DNA of 64,000 bases, from contig OZ316894.1 in the NCBI GenBank assembly GCA_973895155.1, forward strand, positions 10,230,001 through 10,294,000. The letters are read 5' to 3'. Source of the DNA: Marsupella aquatica (taxonomy: Eukaryota; Marchantiophyta). The notes under the pieces are model-generated. The model had not been told where the DNA came from and did not search any database. It was given only the letters and a program-made list of their open reading frames with translations. Shown here one piece after another: positions 11,640-28,720 of this stretch; within the stretch, counting starts at the first letter, position 1, and every line of letters starts with the position of its first letter. Both the position numbers and the translations under genes were made by a program.

Positions 11640-12130
11640 AATCTCCTTAGTACTTGATAAAATTTGTTAATGTTTGATTCATTGGAAAACTCAAGATCAA
11701 GATTTAGAAACTTGTGACCTCTTTAGTATTGTCTTGATAAAATCTCTCAATGTCACACTCATTGGAAAGTTAAAGTAAAATTAAAAACTCATCATCTCCT
11801 TAGTACTTGACAAAAATCTATCAATGTTAGGTTCATTGGAAAGCTAGAGAAATTCAGATACTCATGATCTCTCTAATTCTTGACTAATAATCTCAATGTC
11901 ACACATTAGAAAGCTAGAGAGATTGAAAACCTCATGATCTCTTTAGTATCGTGACAAAATCTGACATAAAATTTGTCAATGTCGGACTCAATGTTGGAAA
12001 GTTAAAAGAATTCATGGACTCATGATCAATATTTCTTTTACTCACACTCATCGGAAAGGCAAAGAAATTCAAAAACTCATTTGGAACTTGACAAAATTTG
12101 TCAATCTGAGGCTCATTGGAAACCTTTTTC
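11640..12130. repeat. Degenerate tandem array (CTTGATAAAATCT...CATTGGAAAG)
   Basis: Units of about 60-75 bp repeat the order TTAGTACTTGAYAAAATCT, CAATGTCA, CATTGGAAAG, CTCATGATCTC. At least six imperfect units are readable. The same unit, in the same orientation, recurs at 27340-27700. No coding potential is seen. Confidence 0.65.
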
Positions 12131-12275
12131 GATTAAGAGATATCACAATCTCATTACCGTCACCAACTTAGCCGTTGAAAATTGATTTCTTTGATTATGT
12201 CGCCATCCCTTGTCCACAATGCTTGTTTCCCGGCTTGAATTGTTAGCATTCCTCTAGTTTTCAACTGAAGCTAGC

Positions 12276-12792
12276 TCACTCTGAACACAGGTTGACGTAA
12301 AATGCAGCCTCTATGTCAAAGAAACAATCGTTGGTCTCCCACTCACACCATAGCTTTCTTAAATAAAAAACTACAAATCCTTCATGTGAAGTGATGACTC
12401 GTTTGTTTTGTGTGTTCTTCTCACCGAATCGACAAACGCTCTTTTGCCAATAGCTAAGTGTTGTTCTCCAGTCTGTCTTGTGGCGGTAATGTTCAAAGTA
12501 ATGATCAATCATGAATGATAGAAACACAATTTCTCCAATGTGTAAACAAAAACCGTCAAAAAACTCAATTCCTCCATATTCAACCTTCCATTGATAAATC
12601 TTCTCTATATTTTGGGCGTTTTCTTTTGTACGAGCACACACCAAGACCATCGGGAGACTCAACACCGTCGATTACCGCCTTGTTGAAAATTGATTTCACT
12701 TCATCAAACACACATTCCTTGGATGAACATGGGGGTACACGGATTAATTGCACACAACATGTTGACAACCATTGCAAAACTTGTGAGACCAT
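12276..12792 (-). pseudogene. Unrecognised open frame, possibly broken
   Basis: Two overlapping - strand frames (12580-12792 and 12276-12665) together give about 170 residues with a natural-looking composition, including a Trp- and Phe-rich segment (FFDGFCLHIGEIVFLSFMID). Reading from one to the other needs a frameshift near 12620-12660. No family was recognised. It may be a relic of a transposon gene in this repeat-rich stretch, or chance. Confidence 0.25.
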
Positions 12793-12834
12793 TCTATTAT
12801 TGATTTTGATAGTTCAGTACCCATGCATTGCACA

Positions 12835-12945
12835 AAAAATGTCATTTCGCAAGAAATATTGTTTGCAAAAAAGATGTTGCATGAAAGATGTCATGCAAAA
12901 ACGATATAAATAAATGCAAAAGATGTCACGATGTATAAAGTGAAA
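12835..12945. repeat. AAAGATGTC-type degenerate repeats
   Basis: Short irregular units around GCAAAAGATGTCA and GAAAGATGTCATGC resemble the array at 6420-6690. Nothing coding was seen. Confidence 0.45.
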
Positions 12946-13184
12946 GAAAACATATTCATCATTAAAATGTGAAAACAACACATCATGCAAACTTTAGTTT
13001 TTTGCCCTCAAAAACATATTCATCTTTTCAAGTGTACTTGTTTTGTTGGAGCGAGTACCAAGTTGAGGTGCGAGTACAAATTGAGTTCGTTGTATTTTCA
13101 TTGCATGGCACATGCAAATACAGTGAACTCTCTATAAGAGACACTCCACAAAGACGGATCTGATGTGCACTAAATATTTTTTCC

Positions 13185-13360
13185 ATTCCTTGATAAGTGC
13201 AAACCCCCTAAAATTTGCACTTCTCAATAATTGGCATCTTTACGGTGAGCAGCCGTGTGACTCGTACACAAAATATAAATCATAGCCCTAAATTGGGTCT
13301 CCAATTCTATAAGTGCACATTTTTCCTCTATTAAGAAGAGGTGTGCACTTATTACTAAAT
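13185..13360. repeat. Cluster of AAGTGCA-based hairpins
   Basis: AAGTGCAAA and TTTGCACTT form one stem near 13196-13222. ATAAGTGCACA and TGTGCACTTAT form a second, 11-bp stem near 13310-13356, with an inner CCTCT/AGAGG stem. Both stems share the core AAGTGCA, and a further GCACTTATAA lies just downstream. The layout suggests a small fold-back or MITE-like element. Confidence 0.5.
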
Positions 13361-13671
13361 GTAATCTCATTGGATTATGTGTTTACTAATAAGTGTATAA
13401 ACTTTCTTAGTTTGAGTACAAGTTGCACTTATAAAGTTGTCATTTAGCTAAATGATTTCAGGTCTGTTTGATTTAGAAAAGATGAAAAACATGCAAACTT
13501 TGTGTAAATTGAAGAGGAATAATAAGATGCCTTGTATTTGTATTAATCAAATTTGGCTCTTGTTTAGTTTGCTCTTGGAGAGAACCAATTGTAAGTTAGG
13601 GCAAGTGTAAAAACACTGCATTCAGAAGACTGACACAGGCCACTGACAAATACATTATGCCACCAGAACTG

Positions 13672-13796
13672 GCAAGGACTATGAGGGGATAAGGGGGAAT
13701 TCCATTGAGGATTGGGGACTGTACTATAGAAAGTAGGGTATGTAATAGCAAGGACAATGGGAGGATCCGGGGGAATTCCATTGAGGATTGGGGTAC
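13672..13796. repeat. Direct repeat, period 76 bp
   Basis: Copies of about 49 bp start at 13672 and 13748 and share the core GGGGGAATTCCATTGAGG. They differ at a few positions. No gene was recognised in the surrounding 12.8-14.6 kb. Confidence 0.65.
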
Positions 13797-14609
13797 ATTA
13801 TAAAAGTATGAGGGAAGAAACAAAAAATTGAGGCATTTTGCAGTGATTTGCTAAGTTTTTCCTACTGGAACCGGCAAATTTCGGTTACCACCACATCATT
13901 TTTTGGTGCAACCTCTTATTATAGTTCTTGCTGTAGCGCCCATGGTTGGCAAACAGCGGTAGTCAATTGGAGGTGTTTCAGCTTCAACAGGAATACCCAG
14001 ACTGTAAAGCCTCCATCCAACATCAACTTTTCTCGTTGAAAAGATCTCCAGAAGCAACACACTGGACACAGTTAACTACAGGGATGATGTCCAATGCTGC
14101 AGTCAGGGTGTCCGTTTAAAACTCCGTCAAGTGAAGGGTTGGGAACACCATCACGTCATTTCTTCATAACGCACTTCTCTAAGCAGTTTTATATAAACTG
14201 AAAAAATGTGCGACCGAAAGGGATCTGCAAGTTCCACCATACCGTATGAACTAGAAATGTCGAACATTCAGTAGCTATCGGTCGATCTCGTTCAGCTGAT
14301 CTAAGAGTAACTGCAAGAATCAATGTGGACAACTCTTCACGCTTCCCGTTTGGTACAAGCGGTCGAGTTGGTCAATTCAGTATCAACGACCATACTACTA
14401 TCACTGAAATAACCTGAGATATCAATGAGTACAAAACAGATGCAAAGCTCCACTGCAGCTCCATTGAAAGCATTGCCTTTTGGGAGCACATGCAACTCCA
14501 TTCGAAGCAACCACCTTCTAGTAGCGCTGCACACTCCTGGTCATCCTATCCTAATCAACCAAGAGGAGATCTACGTAGTTGAAGAGAGAGTTGCTTCTAA
14601 GAACCCAGC

Positions 14610-17600
14610 CTATTGGTCGGCATCGCTTGCTTTCTTTGGCGGCCAGTTCGGTGTAGGAGCATTCTGAATAAGCACCAAGTCTAATTCTCCGCCACACGAC
14701 TTTGGAAGCTGATCCTTATCAATCTCGTTGGAAAGAACATCCTCGAGATGCTTGTCTTCTACAAACGCTATCTGCACGTAAGGAAACCGAAGTTGAGAAG
14801 CCATGTTGCGAAGGATATACCAATAAAAGATCTCCTAAAAACTAGCCAACGGTGCCCCTAGACACGGATTACATTAAGCAAGTTGGAAATGCACTAGGGA
14901 CAGCACAGAACGTGAATGGCCTAACTGTGGGGTACTTTTCGAGAGGCAGGTTAAAAAGCAGTTCGTGTATCCTAGACCGAGCTGGTCAAGAGTCCGAAGA
15001 GTCCATGTTAGGCAGCCAAATGGACGCTAGACCTAATTGGTTCAAAAGAATAGACATACATTGATCAAAATGTAATATCACACACCTTATCCCTAGTCCT
15101 CTTATCAATGAATTTGTTTACAAGCTTCCATGCCCCCCAGAAGATGTACGGAACATGTATAAGAAATATTTTCTGTATTCGCTCTGGGTAGTGAGCCTGC
15201 ACACAAAAAAAGGCTTGCTCTGTCAGTCAAACAATGCAGTGCTGTCGCATCTAGCCCTTTCGCTGATCATGTTTCTACTCATGCCGTGCAGCCAAAGCAT
15301 AGACTAGGAAGTAATCATCCAGACATCCAGTTTAACAAAGTTTGAGTAGGAACGTCCAACGCAATTTCATTGACTTATCTTGCTGCCTAGCCAAACCGTC
15401 GTACCGTTTTCGATTGACAAATATCAACAATAGGAAGCAGCAAAGCAAAACAGATCGAATGGAAGAGGTCGCACCTGCAAGAAGTCAAAAACGACAGTCC
15501 AGCCGCGTGGGTCGAGATTTTTGTAGGCCAGACCGTGCAAATCCACAATCACGGTGAACTTCTCCTCACCAGGATGCATACTGCGCCACCACTCAGCCAA
15601 GGTTAGTTATTTTAATGCAATGAGCAACGTATGCAGTATAGAATGAGCAGAAATCTCTGCACTTATCCTTCTTATACAATGTTCCACAAATTACTTCTTT
15701 ACCTTGACATACTGGAACTAGGCAGTCAGTGAACTATTTAGCCCCAAGTGAAGACTACAGATATGAACAAGGAGGTTTTGCAAGGCATCCACACCCAGTC
15801 ATTGAAAGTCCGTCAAAGGTAGTGCCAGCTGCGGAGGTTCTTACCTGGCCACACATTTGTCAAAGTTGTAGACACAATATTCTGCAGAACATTAAGCCAC
15901 ATCGAAGTAAGGAACTCGGTCATCTGGTTGGCAGCCTCAATGATGAACTCCAATTCAGAAATCAGCCATATCTTGTGCACTTACAATACATCCAGGAGAC
16001 TTAGTAGTGTGTAGGATATCTAAATGTTTGGACACTGGTTCTCGAAACCAAAATATTTGACAGCGGGGACTGCACTTACACCCTGAAAGGAAGCGGGCAA
16101 AAATCTACAGACCTTTTATCTGACTTAGTTTTCTAAAGTCATTTTAAAGTATACCACCTAATTTTCTGAAGTCATTTTCAAGAATCCCCACAAAAAGCCC
16201 TGGTGACGGAAGGGTCCAAAGATCACCATCTGGTCAACATGTGGAACAAACTTACAATGATATTGAGCTTATCTTCAAATTAGCCAGAGTCATCAATTGA
16301 CTTCTCTTTTTTCTTTTTCAAATCTCAACACAATATACCTGTCCTGCTTGCACTGAAATTTCAGGGTTGTGCGTGCCAGCGGACGGAGCAGAGAAGGATA
16401 CGAAACTCTGTAAGACAACCAGAAATATAGGACTGCGGTACTATCCACGGAAGAAAAGTGCTGTATCCTGTAATACGCAAGCCACTTGTACTGTCCCGGA
16501 GTAGGGCTTCAGTTCATGAAGGGGTTTCCATCTTACAAATCCCAAGCTTGATTTTCAAGATAGGAAAACTGATCACCAGAATTCTTCGTTCTGTTCCAAA
16601 GAAAAGGAGATTGTTGGGAGAACCGAGAGGATAGTAGGTTAAACGAAGAAAAAGTTCTCACCCCTGGCAGGTACTCTACTTTATTGTGCTCTTGTCGCCC
16701 CGCGCAGTGTAGTTTTGCATCCATTTAAATGCATTTCAAGCGAGTGATGGAGTAATGAAGTCTCTTTAGCCACAGGGCCAGAGATAAACATAGATAAGCG
16801 AAGAGAGTACTCATGGAAAATCCAGCCAATCAATAAGAGTGGCACCAGCAGAAAGTAACGTACTTTTGAACTCTTCCAGATTTCGCTTCTTCGCATCATG
16901 CTTTGATGCCTGGATGACACCAAGTGGGCGACCGCATTTGTCTCTACCTTGAAGAAAGACTTTCTGTGCAGCAAGCTCGTTCGGGATCTCTGATTCAGGG
17001 ATGTATCCGAGAGGTACATATGTCCGCCGCCATTCGAAGTGTTCCATGAACATATCTGTGGCCTTATCAACTTTCCTTTGCCTTGCCCGAAGAAATCTCC
17101 TAAGCGTTGAATCGTCCACATTCTGGATTCATTGAGAGTATGAGAACCCACGTGAAAGACAGTACAAAACAAGACTATGAAACTTAAATTCCTCATTAGC
17201 TTAAGTTGTAATTCTGCCTGATGTAGTCTTCCACAGCTCGTACCAACTTGTGCTTATCGAAATCAGCTCTCTATAGGGTTTGATAAATCCATCGAATATT
17301 TAGCTTCAGCTATAGTTTCACTTAGAAAGTTTGCAACCTGCTTTTGTTCATCCTTGCCCCTAGCGACCAGATCCTCACCATGGAAGAAAGGGCAGTCCAA
17401 TTTTTAAAAAGTCCCCTTGTCGACGGTCAGGGTTGATGGTATGAGCTCCAACCGGCAGTCTATGTAGACTTATGTCTGCTGTAGTTAGTAATCACTCCCG
17501 TATTTCATCCCACGTTCGACCAGGATCACTTTATGAGACAGTGACCGCGATAAGCTCAGGGAACTAAAAAAACACCTCACTTTATGGTGTCAAAATTGAT

Positions 17601-18860
17601 CGTCATATCTGGACAGTGCAACCGTGTGACAGCCTTGGTCGATACACGGTAATCTGACTGATAGCCTCAGTAAAACAAAGGCGTATCACGCTCCCCCGTG
17701 TGCCAAGACCAGTCACTAAAACATCGATTCTCGAACGACAACGTGAAAGAGCCGAATTTACGCTCTAGTGCACTACTACTAAGACAGCCATAAGCTACTG
17801 GACAAGAAAGCACAAGAGACACTCTGCCATGTGCAGACCATTACACGTAATGTAATACCCGTGACTGAAAGAAAAAAGGGAGAAGAAACTATTTGAACAA
17901 GATTCTGTCGACTCCATTGATTAATGGGTCAAAGCCCTGAATGAACAAAGAGTTTGCCGAGATCCTCCAATGGGATTCTATCAGATTTTATGGCTGCGTT
18001 GTAAACTTACAGTTAAGTTGATGTTAGAACTACTGGTTAGTGTGATCAATGTAAATCTATAGATGTAACAGTGGACACTGTGAGATCGCACTCTACGCGG
18101 CTAAAGAGAATCAGAACGAGAACGCACCCCTGACATTAGTGGGCTCATCTCTCTTTCCACAAGCGCTTCGACTCATGACACAAAAAATAACCTCTAGTGA
18201 TTGTCGGATTTACGTTCCCAGCTATACGGACAGCTTGCGCTGTGCGATTCGAGGAGCTTCATCATGAATATCAAACATGGGTGAAATCAACAGTGCTAGG
18301 GTCGGGGCATCTCTGTGGCAGGTCACCGCTGGAATACCGAAAACTGTATCAATGAATCTGAATCAGGGGAATCACGGTTCACTCCCACCATTTAATTGGA
18401 TATTTCCGATATACGTATTTGTCCCCTGTTGTCCAATGTTTTTTCATGACCCCGGACAGATCAGAAGCTTCCCAAGCTTTCCTAAGGTTTTCTCGCAGTG
18501 ACGGACAGTGGGTTTGAAGCAACATGGGGGAGAAAAAAAGCAGCTTACCTTAGTCTCAGGATTCAACTTCAGCACGTTAGCACGCATCAACTTGAGTAGT
18601 CTGTCTTCTTCTACACTCTCGAAATTCGACTCATAGTCTGCGTCCGAGGACTGCATTGTGGAAGGCGGAGACACTGCCCCACTTCCAGCATGCACACCAT
18701 TCACCGGCGCCTCCAACCCATTACTCAATCCGTGACTCGTGCCTTTAGAAATACTGTTCGTGCTCGTGCCGGTCGCCACAGCTCCATTGGCTGTTGCTGT
18801 TGCCGGCTCTTCACTCTGTGGTGGCTCGGGGGCCTTTGAAGATCCGGTCTCACCCTCCAT
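14610..18860 (-). CDS. SEC14-like phosphatidylinositol-transfer (CRAL-TRIO) protein
   Basis: Six exons on the - strand (18549-18860, 16864-17122, 15845-15881, 15475-15580, 15086-15196, 14610-14771) join with matching phases to 328 residues. Residues 1-104 are a low-complexity acidic tail. CRAL-TRIO-N follows (VDDSTLRRFLRAR from residue 106). The lipid-binding CRAL-TRIO domain follows, with ASMHPGEEKFTVIVDLHGL, HYPERIQKIFLIHVPYIFW, FIDKRTRDKIAFVE and LPKSCGG. Proteins of this class move or present phosphoinositides at membranes in the cytosol. There is no GOLD domain, so it is the short type and not a patellin. The first intron is long (1.4 kb), and a GA-repeat leader directly precedes the ATG. 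Exon 3 is only 37 nt. The family assignment is firm; the ligand is unknown. Confidence 0.93.
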
Positions 18861-19300
18861 CTCTCTCTCTCTCGAACGGCTCTCGACCGAGCTCTACGAG
18901 CCTCTCAGGGAGACAAGAGGAAAAGAAAAGGTACTGAGTTGGGAGTGAAATAATGGAGTGTGGTTTGGAGGGAAGAACGGAATGTACGGTTTGTAAGAGA
19001 GAGACACGTTCAAGTGTGCAAAGCAGCACCAGGTGGTAGAGAGTGCTGCAACTTCCTTCCCTGTTCTCTCCTTTCCCTCCAAGACAGAGTGGGGGGCCTG
19101 CAGAATGTGGGGTCAAAGGAAAACAAAAAGGGATCGACCACTTCCACACCTTGTTGTTAGGTGTCAGCAAGCCCGTGAGTGCGGTCCAATGACCCGAGCC
19201 AGCCAGCCAACTCTCTTTTCCCAGCAACACATAATCGTTGGAAGACAATGATCCACCAGTTCACTCGCTCGAGTCAAGAGCCTCGTACTATAAAGCCATT
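18861..19300 (-). promoter_or_regulatory. Leader and promoter region of the SEC14-like gene
   Basis: A GAGAGAGAGAGA run (CT repeat on +) sits directly against the start codon, as in many plant leaders. Farther upstream there is purine-rich DNA and no clear TATA on the - strand. A TATAAAG on the + strand at 19288-19294 could serve a + transcript, but no + gene was recognised. Confidence 0.35.
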
Positions 19301-19596
19301 TTATGTTATCATACTACCACTCCTTTCGATTGTACCGGTCAAAAGACAGAAACCAACCAACCAACTCGTTCCCCACTTTCCCACCACGGTACCAACAGTC
19401 AGGCGACAGTAGCAGCAGCCATGGCTCACTCATCCGCCACAATGCAGCAGCAGCAGCTCCCTTGCGTCCTTCAGGAATCACGAGTGGCCTACTTCCGAAA
19501 GCAAAGTGTACTCGAGCTCATACTACGGCACTCCCTTCATCAAGTCTCTCCATACTTTCGAATCAAAAACGTCCTGTTCTGTCTCCCGAGTTGGTT

Positions 19597-19740
19597 GTTG
19601 GCTGGTTTGTTGCTCTGCTAGCTTCTGGGTTGCTTCTCAAGCTGAAGTGTTGTTGTTTCCATTCAGGTGTTGGCTGGTTTGTTGCTCTGCTAGCTTCTGG
19701 GTTGCTGCTCAAGCTGAAGTGTTGTTGTTTCCAATCAGGA
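19597..19740. repeat. 72-bp tandem duplication
   Basis: Units 19597-19668 and 19669-19740 are almost identical (GTTGGCTGGTTTGTTGCTCT start). The few differences suggest a fairly recent duplication. It is followed by a short (CAGT)n run near 19807-19828. Confidence 0.85.
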
Positions 19741-19759
19741 TTTCAGGACGTTATTTAGT

Positions 19760-22130
19760 TCTCTCTCATGCCTGGCATTCTGATGAGCCCACAGCTCTGC
19801 ATCACTCAGTCAGTCAGTCAGTCAGTCATTGAGTCTGAGGAAAGAGAATCAGTCAGTCCATGACTCCATGGGCAATTCAGCAATTGTATTATTGAGTGCC
19901 GAGGTTACAGCTCACATTCCACCCACACCTCCTGACTAATTGATTTTATTTTTTACTTTAGACGCGAAGTACTGTAAATCTCCTTACACACGATGTTGAT
20001 GAACTCTGAATCTCTCTCTGATCAGGGGGGTTCAAATTCCACTGCCTATTACTTACCACACGGGTAGACCCGCTTTATTTGGGGTTGGGTGTCCCACCTC
20101 TAGTTGTGGCTGGTGAGAGAGGGTAACACTTGCTCCTTGTGTGGGCCCTTAGAGCATCCAGCAAGGAGAAATATACTTGGTAGACCTCGAACAAAACCTT
20201 TTTGTCTTGATCTACCGAAAGATCAATTTTGGTATTGATCTACGATAACATAGATTTTCTCTCCCAATGACATCCGGGCCCACCAAAGATACCATTTAGT
20301 GTCATAAGTTCTTGTAAGATGATTTTGCAATCCTTATAACCCAAGAAAACCACTGTAAAACCTAGGTTGTTCTACAGTTGTTGGGTATCCAACCATGTCA
20401 CCAAATGTGGTCAACTATAACCTCAATGTCAAGTGAGCCGTTCGCCATACCGTCACAACACTATAGGGAGGGTCACAGTATACATTGACAATAATGTATA
20501 TACATGGTTAATGGACTAGGGTTTAGGGTAAACCGCAGCATAGTCGGGTAAAATCAAAATGGATACGCAACGGCCGGAAAAGGATGTGCATAAGGGCCTC
20601 TAACCCTGCATCTTTTTCCTTTAATGACTGCCTTTCCAGACTAATAGGTCTCCATTGTCCCCCCTTATCCCCAAATGCATATAGACCCACCACCCAAATG
20701 GGAATACGCTGCAACACATTGTGCAGCGTTGGGTGTCATCCTAGGCAATTGTGAAATGCTCTCCCATATTGATTGACAGTCTTCTACTCGAGACATGTTA
20801 GTCGCAATGAGACTCAAATTCCAACAGGAAATTCAAACCTACAGCAGGAAGAATACTCCCGCGTTTGAACTCCATTGATTGACAATGGACTTGACGTGTA
20901 AGCCCTATACATTGTTCAAACTTTGGTTACTGGATGGCCAGGGGCCATTCATTAATTTCATTTGATCATTTTGATTTTACACTCCTACGCTTTGAGTAAC
21001 TGAAGTGGTTATTCATGAAAAGGATGTGGGCCAGCTATTTAGAGGTCTCTAAATCAGTCGGCAAACATAAGCCGTGAAGGCCAAAAGCAGCAAAACCAAT
21101 GCCTGGAGAGGCTCTTGGTAGAAGTGATTTTTTTTTCAGTTGGCCAAATTTTGCCACAATCTTACCTCCTCCAGCCATTGGACAATGATTCAAAAGTCAG
21201 GTGAAAAATAAGAGAAATTCTGCAAAACCTGCTTTTTGCTGCAGTTGGATTGGCCAATCTTTGAAGATCTTACAGGTGTCCTTAAGATCAGGAAAGATAT
21301 AAAGCCTTTCCATAATTGTTATCATATTCATAAGTAGATATTTAGTGGCCACCTATTTTCCCTCCTATGCCATTCGCCAGTTCAACTCCCTCAAAAAATA
21401 CATTGAAAAAATAACTTCTTACCTCCCTAATCTTACTAATTGTGACAAACAGCAAGTTAAATATGATCTCAAATTGAAATAAGGAAGCTGATGTTAGGAT
21501 GAACCACAACGTTTGACCATGCAACTACGATGGACCTAGCAGCTCTCGAGACCCAAAAGAGTGCCCATCCATACACAGGAACGATACTACATGAGTTCAA
21601 AACAATATTTCAAATTGGTCTTCCAAGCTCTTGGTCACAAACAAAAGTTGTTTCTCAAAGATTGTGGTACATCCAGGCCTCCTTTTATGAGACAATTGCT
21701 ACCAACACAAGCTTGACCTCAAGTGCCATTTCATCAATCAAAGTGTGCTTGACTTTTAAGAATCAATATGAATTCAACAATACATTCACGTACCATAGTC
21801 TAGCTCCACAAGCTCCACTATGACCTTATTTCTCTCACCCTCCAACCTCCTCTGCACACATAGAAGACTTGAACTCTCAATTGTGAACACACACATGTGT
21901 TCCACTTGGGTACCCCATCCCATGGTCTATGGGAGCCTCGAACTCAAAAAAGTGCTATCTTAGTCTACAAAAAGTTAAATAGTATTATAGAAGTAACTAA
22001 ATTATACTAAAACATAACCTAACAAAGAGTTCCTCTCTTTCAGGCAATGGAAAGATCATGAGGGACTAGGGGGGACGTGGTCGCCGACAACACGTCTCAA
22101 TCATGATCAGGGACCGCTCATTGTGTCGTG
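19760..22130. other. Intergenic DNA between SEC14-like and malate dehydrogenase genes
   Basis: No gene was recognised. Open frames are short and without family resemblance. The right end (about 22060-22130) contains GACGTGG and CACGTC cores, as found in plant bZIP-bound promoter boxes, and probably belongs to the malate dehydrogenase promoter. Confidence 0.4.
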
Positions 22131-22443
22131 ATGTTTGACCGGCTGCACCCGGGAACAGGTGACCGGGAACCGTGCACGTACCTTCTCGTTCCCCTCCCTT
22201 CCCAAACCACTAATTTCGTGGAGAAGAGAAGAGAAGAGTCTCTGTTTCTTTCGTCACTGCTTTCGAATCTCGAAGAAATATCGTCGTTGTCTGTGCCCGA
22301 CCCAGAGGACGTGATTGAGGTCTATCAACAACCGAGGCGGCAGCAGCAGCAGCAGCTGATTGATCTCAATCGGAGTGAGCGAGGTCGATCGGTCGAGAGA
22401 TCGAGAGAGAGCCGGAGTGCAATCTGCAAGGCCGATCTTCGAA

Positions 22444-26515
<4,072 letters not shown>

Positions 26516-27062
26516 GCCGTACCCTTCTTTTTGACAACGAATTTCGAGCTTTTGCTCAGAGTGGGCCAACCGTGTTCATGCTGCCAACGCAAATTGGACA
26601 ATTTTCTCTGGTTAGAAATAACCACTGTTCATGTAGGTTCGGCGGGAAATTACCCGAAGGTGACACAATTTACTCAGTAGTAAGTTGCTTTTGCTTTTCA
26701 TTTAGTGAAAGTAGAGCGTAAAACAGTCAGAGTAGAAATACTCAAAGTCGCTGTCTATATTGAGAGGTTCTTTTGCTCAATAGTTGGTCCTAATGGGATA
26801 TTGAACTGGCCTTCTATGGTAGAAATTCTTGTTGAGTCAGCTAATGCCAGACAGTACAGTCCTGGGTTTAAAACTCAATGTAGACTTGGCAAAAACAATG
26901 CCTGCCTAGCTTGCCAGATCCTCTAGTAGTGCCGTTTCTCCAAATAGCTGCTAAGACTGTCTCCAGTTGGCATCAATAAAAAATTACTGAAGTGAAGGGG
27001 CATCAGAAAGGGATAATAAAAATCTGGATTGATACTTCAGTTCATTAAGTGAGTGAGGGACT
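26516..27062 (+). other. 3' UTR and downstream DNA of malate dehydrogenase
   Basis: The stop codon TGA is at 26513-26515. The following 500 bp have no recognisable gene and contain AATAAA-like sequence near 26978 (TCAATAAAAAAT), a candidate polyadenylation signal, although that is rather distant. Confidence 0.35.
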
Positions 27063-27113
27063 TCTAGCCTTCATTTTCCATTGTTGTCATCCACTTCGAA
27101 AATGAAGGCTAGA
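27063..27113. repeat. Perfect hairpin, 16-bp stem, 19-nt loop
   Basis: TCTAGCCTTCATTTTC at 27063-27078 is the exact reverse complement of 27098-27113. It lies in non-coding DNA downstream of malate dehydrogenase. The size is similar to the hairpin at 6285-6340, but the sequence is unrelated. Confidence 0.75.
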
Positions 27114-27339
27114 ACCGGGGTGAGACCAGCGTCATTGAGTCAGGCATTTAGCGAATTTCATGAAATTTAGCCTCATCTAATCGTTCTCCTCACATCAAGG
27201 CAAATTTGATGGCTCATATATGTCTGTAAAAAAACTGTGAGAAAAAATATCGCTCAAGGCAGGAGAGGATTGGCCACCTCAACTACTTACCAGATTTATT
27301 GAGTGAACAAGTTGCAGTCTAGGGTATTCTAAGATAGTG

Positions 27340-27700
27340 GTACTGTATTTTCTACACGAAATAGATATTTTAGTACTTTGATAAAATCTCCCAATGTTAC
27401 ATTGGAAAGATACTTTAATACTTAATAAAATCTCCCAATGTTATATTCATTGGAAAGTTTTTCTACACAAAATAGATACTTTAATATTTGATAAAATCTC
27501 CCAATCCCAATGTTACATTCATTGGAAAGATAAAGAACATTGGAAACTTATTATCTTTTTAGAATTCAACTAAATCTATCAATGTTAAATTCATCAAAAA
27601 GCTAAAGAAATTTTAAAATTCATAATTTTCTTAGTATTCATAAAATCTGTCAAATTTAGGTTCATTTTCATGGAAGGGGTAAACATTTCAAGGGTTGTAT
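27340..27700. repeat. Second degenerate CATTGGAAAG tandem array
   Basis: At least four imperfect units repeat TTTAATACTTGATAAAATCT, CCCAATGTTA and CATTGGAAAG. The unit matches the array at 11640-12130 in the same orientation. Confidence 0.62.
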
Positions 27701-28009
27701 AACAAAGATTTTTATTCACGTTAGAAACTATGAAATCACGGGTAAACTCTATTTTTCAAATTATTTATTCAATTTTTACTGAATGATGACAATGCTGAGC
27801 TCATTAGGACCGTCTTGTCAAGATCTTTCTAACTCCATATTATACGTGAGTTTTCATTATGATTTGACTTAGCAATGTCAATTCAAAAATTACTACCAGG
27901 AAAATTTTATGTTTTTGAATAAAATAAAAATGTAAATAAAACAATTATTGAGATCAATTTTACCTCAATCTTTTTGTCTTTTGATTTACATGTCAGTTTT
28001 TTTACATTT

Positions 28010-28177
28010 GTTTTTATGGCATGGCGTCCTAGTTTTTACAGCAAACTTGCCACAAACACGAATGCAGAAGCTAATTTTATCCAAAAACAAGTCTCTTCCT
28101 GTTTGCAGCGTGCCATGATGATGTGGCGCGCTGTGGAGCCAGGAATTTTAGAAAGGATCCCTAATGGGGGTCCGTAA
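28010..28177 (+). repeat. Dispersed repeat end, copy B
   Basis: This segment aligns with the reverse complement of 11265-11435, including the GGGGGTCCGTAA terminus and a decayed version of its hairpin. Both copies sit near CATTGGAAAG arrays, so array and terminus are probably parts of one element family. Confidence 0.58.
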
Positions 28178-28204
28178 TGAGGAAGAATGCATAGAAAATG
28201 CAGA

Positions 28205-28720
28205 GGTAGAGTTCAAGCTTAGCGTGACAAAAGAGCTCTTTACTCAGGGACCTGAACATAAATAGAATGATACATAAAAAGATTGGTGGAGAGTAGAAAA
28301 TTTGCCCAAGTTTGGTACAGAAGTCTTGTGTGACCAAAGAGCTCTTTAGTACTGGAGCTGGTAAATACAAAGATTAGCAAGAGTAGACAAGCCACCCAAA
28401 GTAGGTACTGGTAAATAAAAAGATTGGCCAAGAGTAAACAATCCGCCCGAAGTCTGCTACACTAGTATGAAACAAAAGTACTAATCTTCCTGTGAGTAAA
28501 AAGTTATAGTCCCAAAGGTGGTTGGTGAGCAACAAAAAAAGGAGTTCTGTGTGAGCGAGGACTTCTTGTAGTCCCAACATAAATACCAAACAAAGAGTAC
28601 CAGCCTTAGCGTGAGCAAAGAGCTTTTTAGTGATTGACATAAATTAAAAAATTGCCGAAGATTAGAGAATTGGCTGTGAGTACGCTACACAAGTACACAG
28701 TACCAATCGTGTCGAGTAAA
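28205..28720. repeat. Satellite-like degenerate tandem array, unit about 110 bp
   Basis: Units repeat the order CAAAGAGCTCTTTAGT, GACATAAATA or GGTAAATAAAAAGATTGGC, AGAGTAGA and GCCCGAAGT followed by GTAC. About four to five units can be followed, strongly diverged. No coding function is seen. Confidence 0.6.

Noticed and set aside
17215-17262. Possible extra - strand exon (DFDKHKLVRAVEDYIRQ) in the first intron of the SEC14-like gene
   Set aside because: It looks protein-like but has no GT donor before a stop and breaks the phase. Exons 1 and 2 join directly in phase 0 and give the family-typical sequence.
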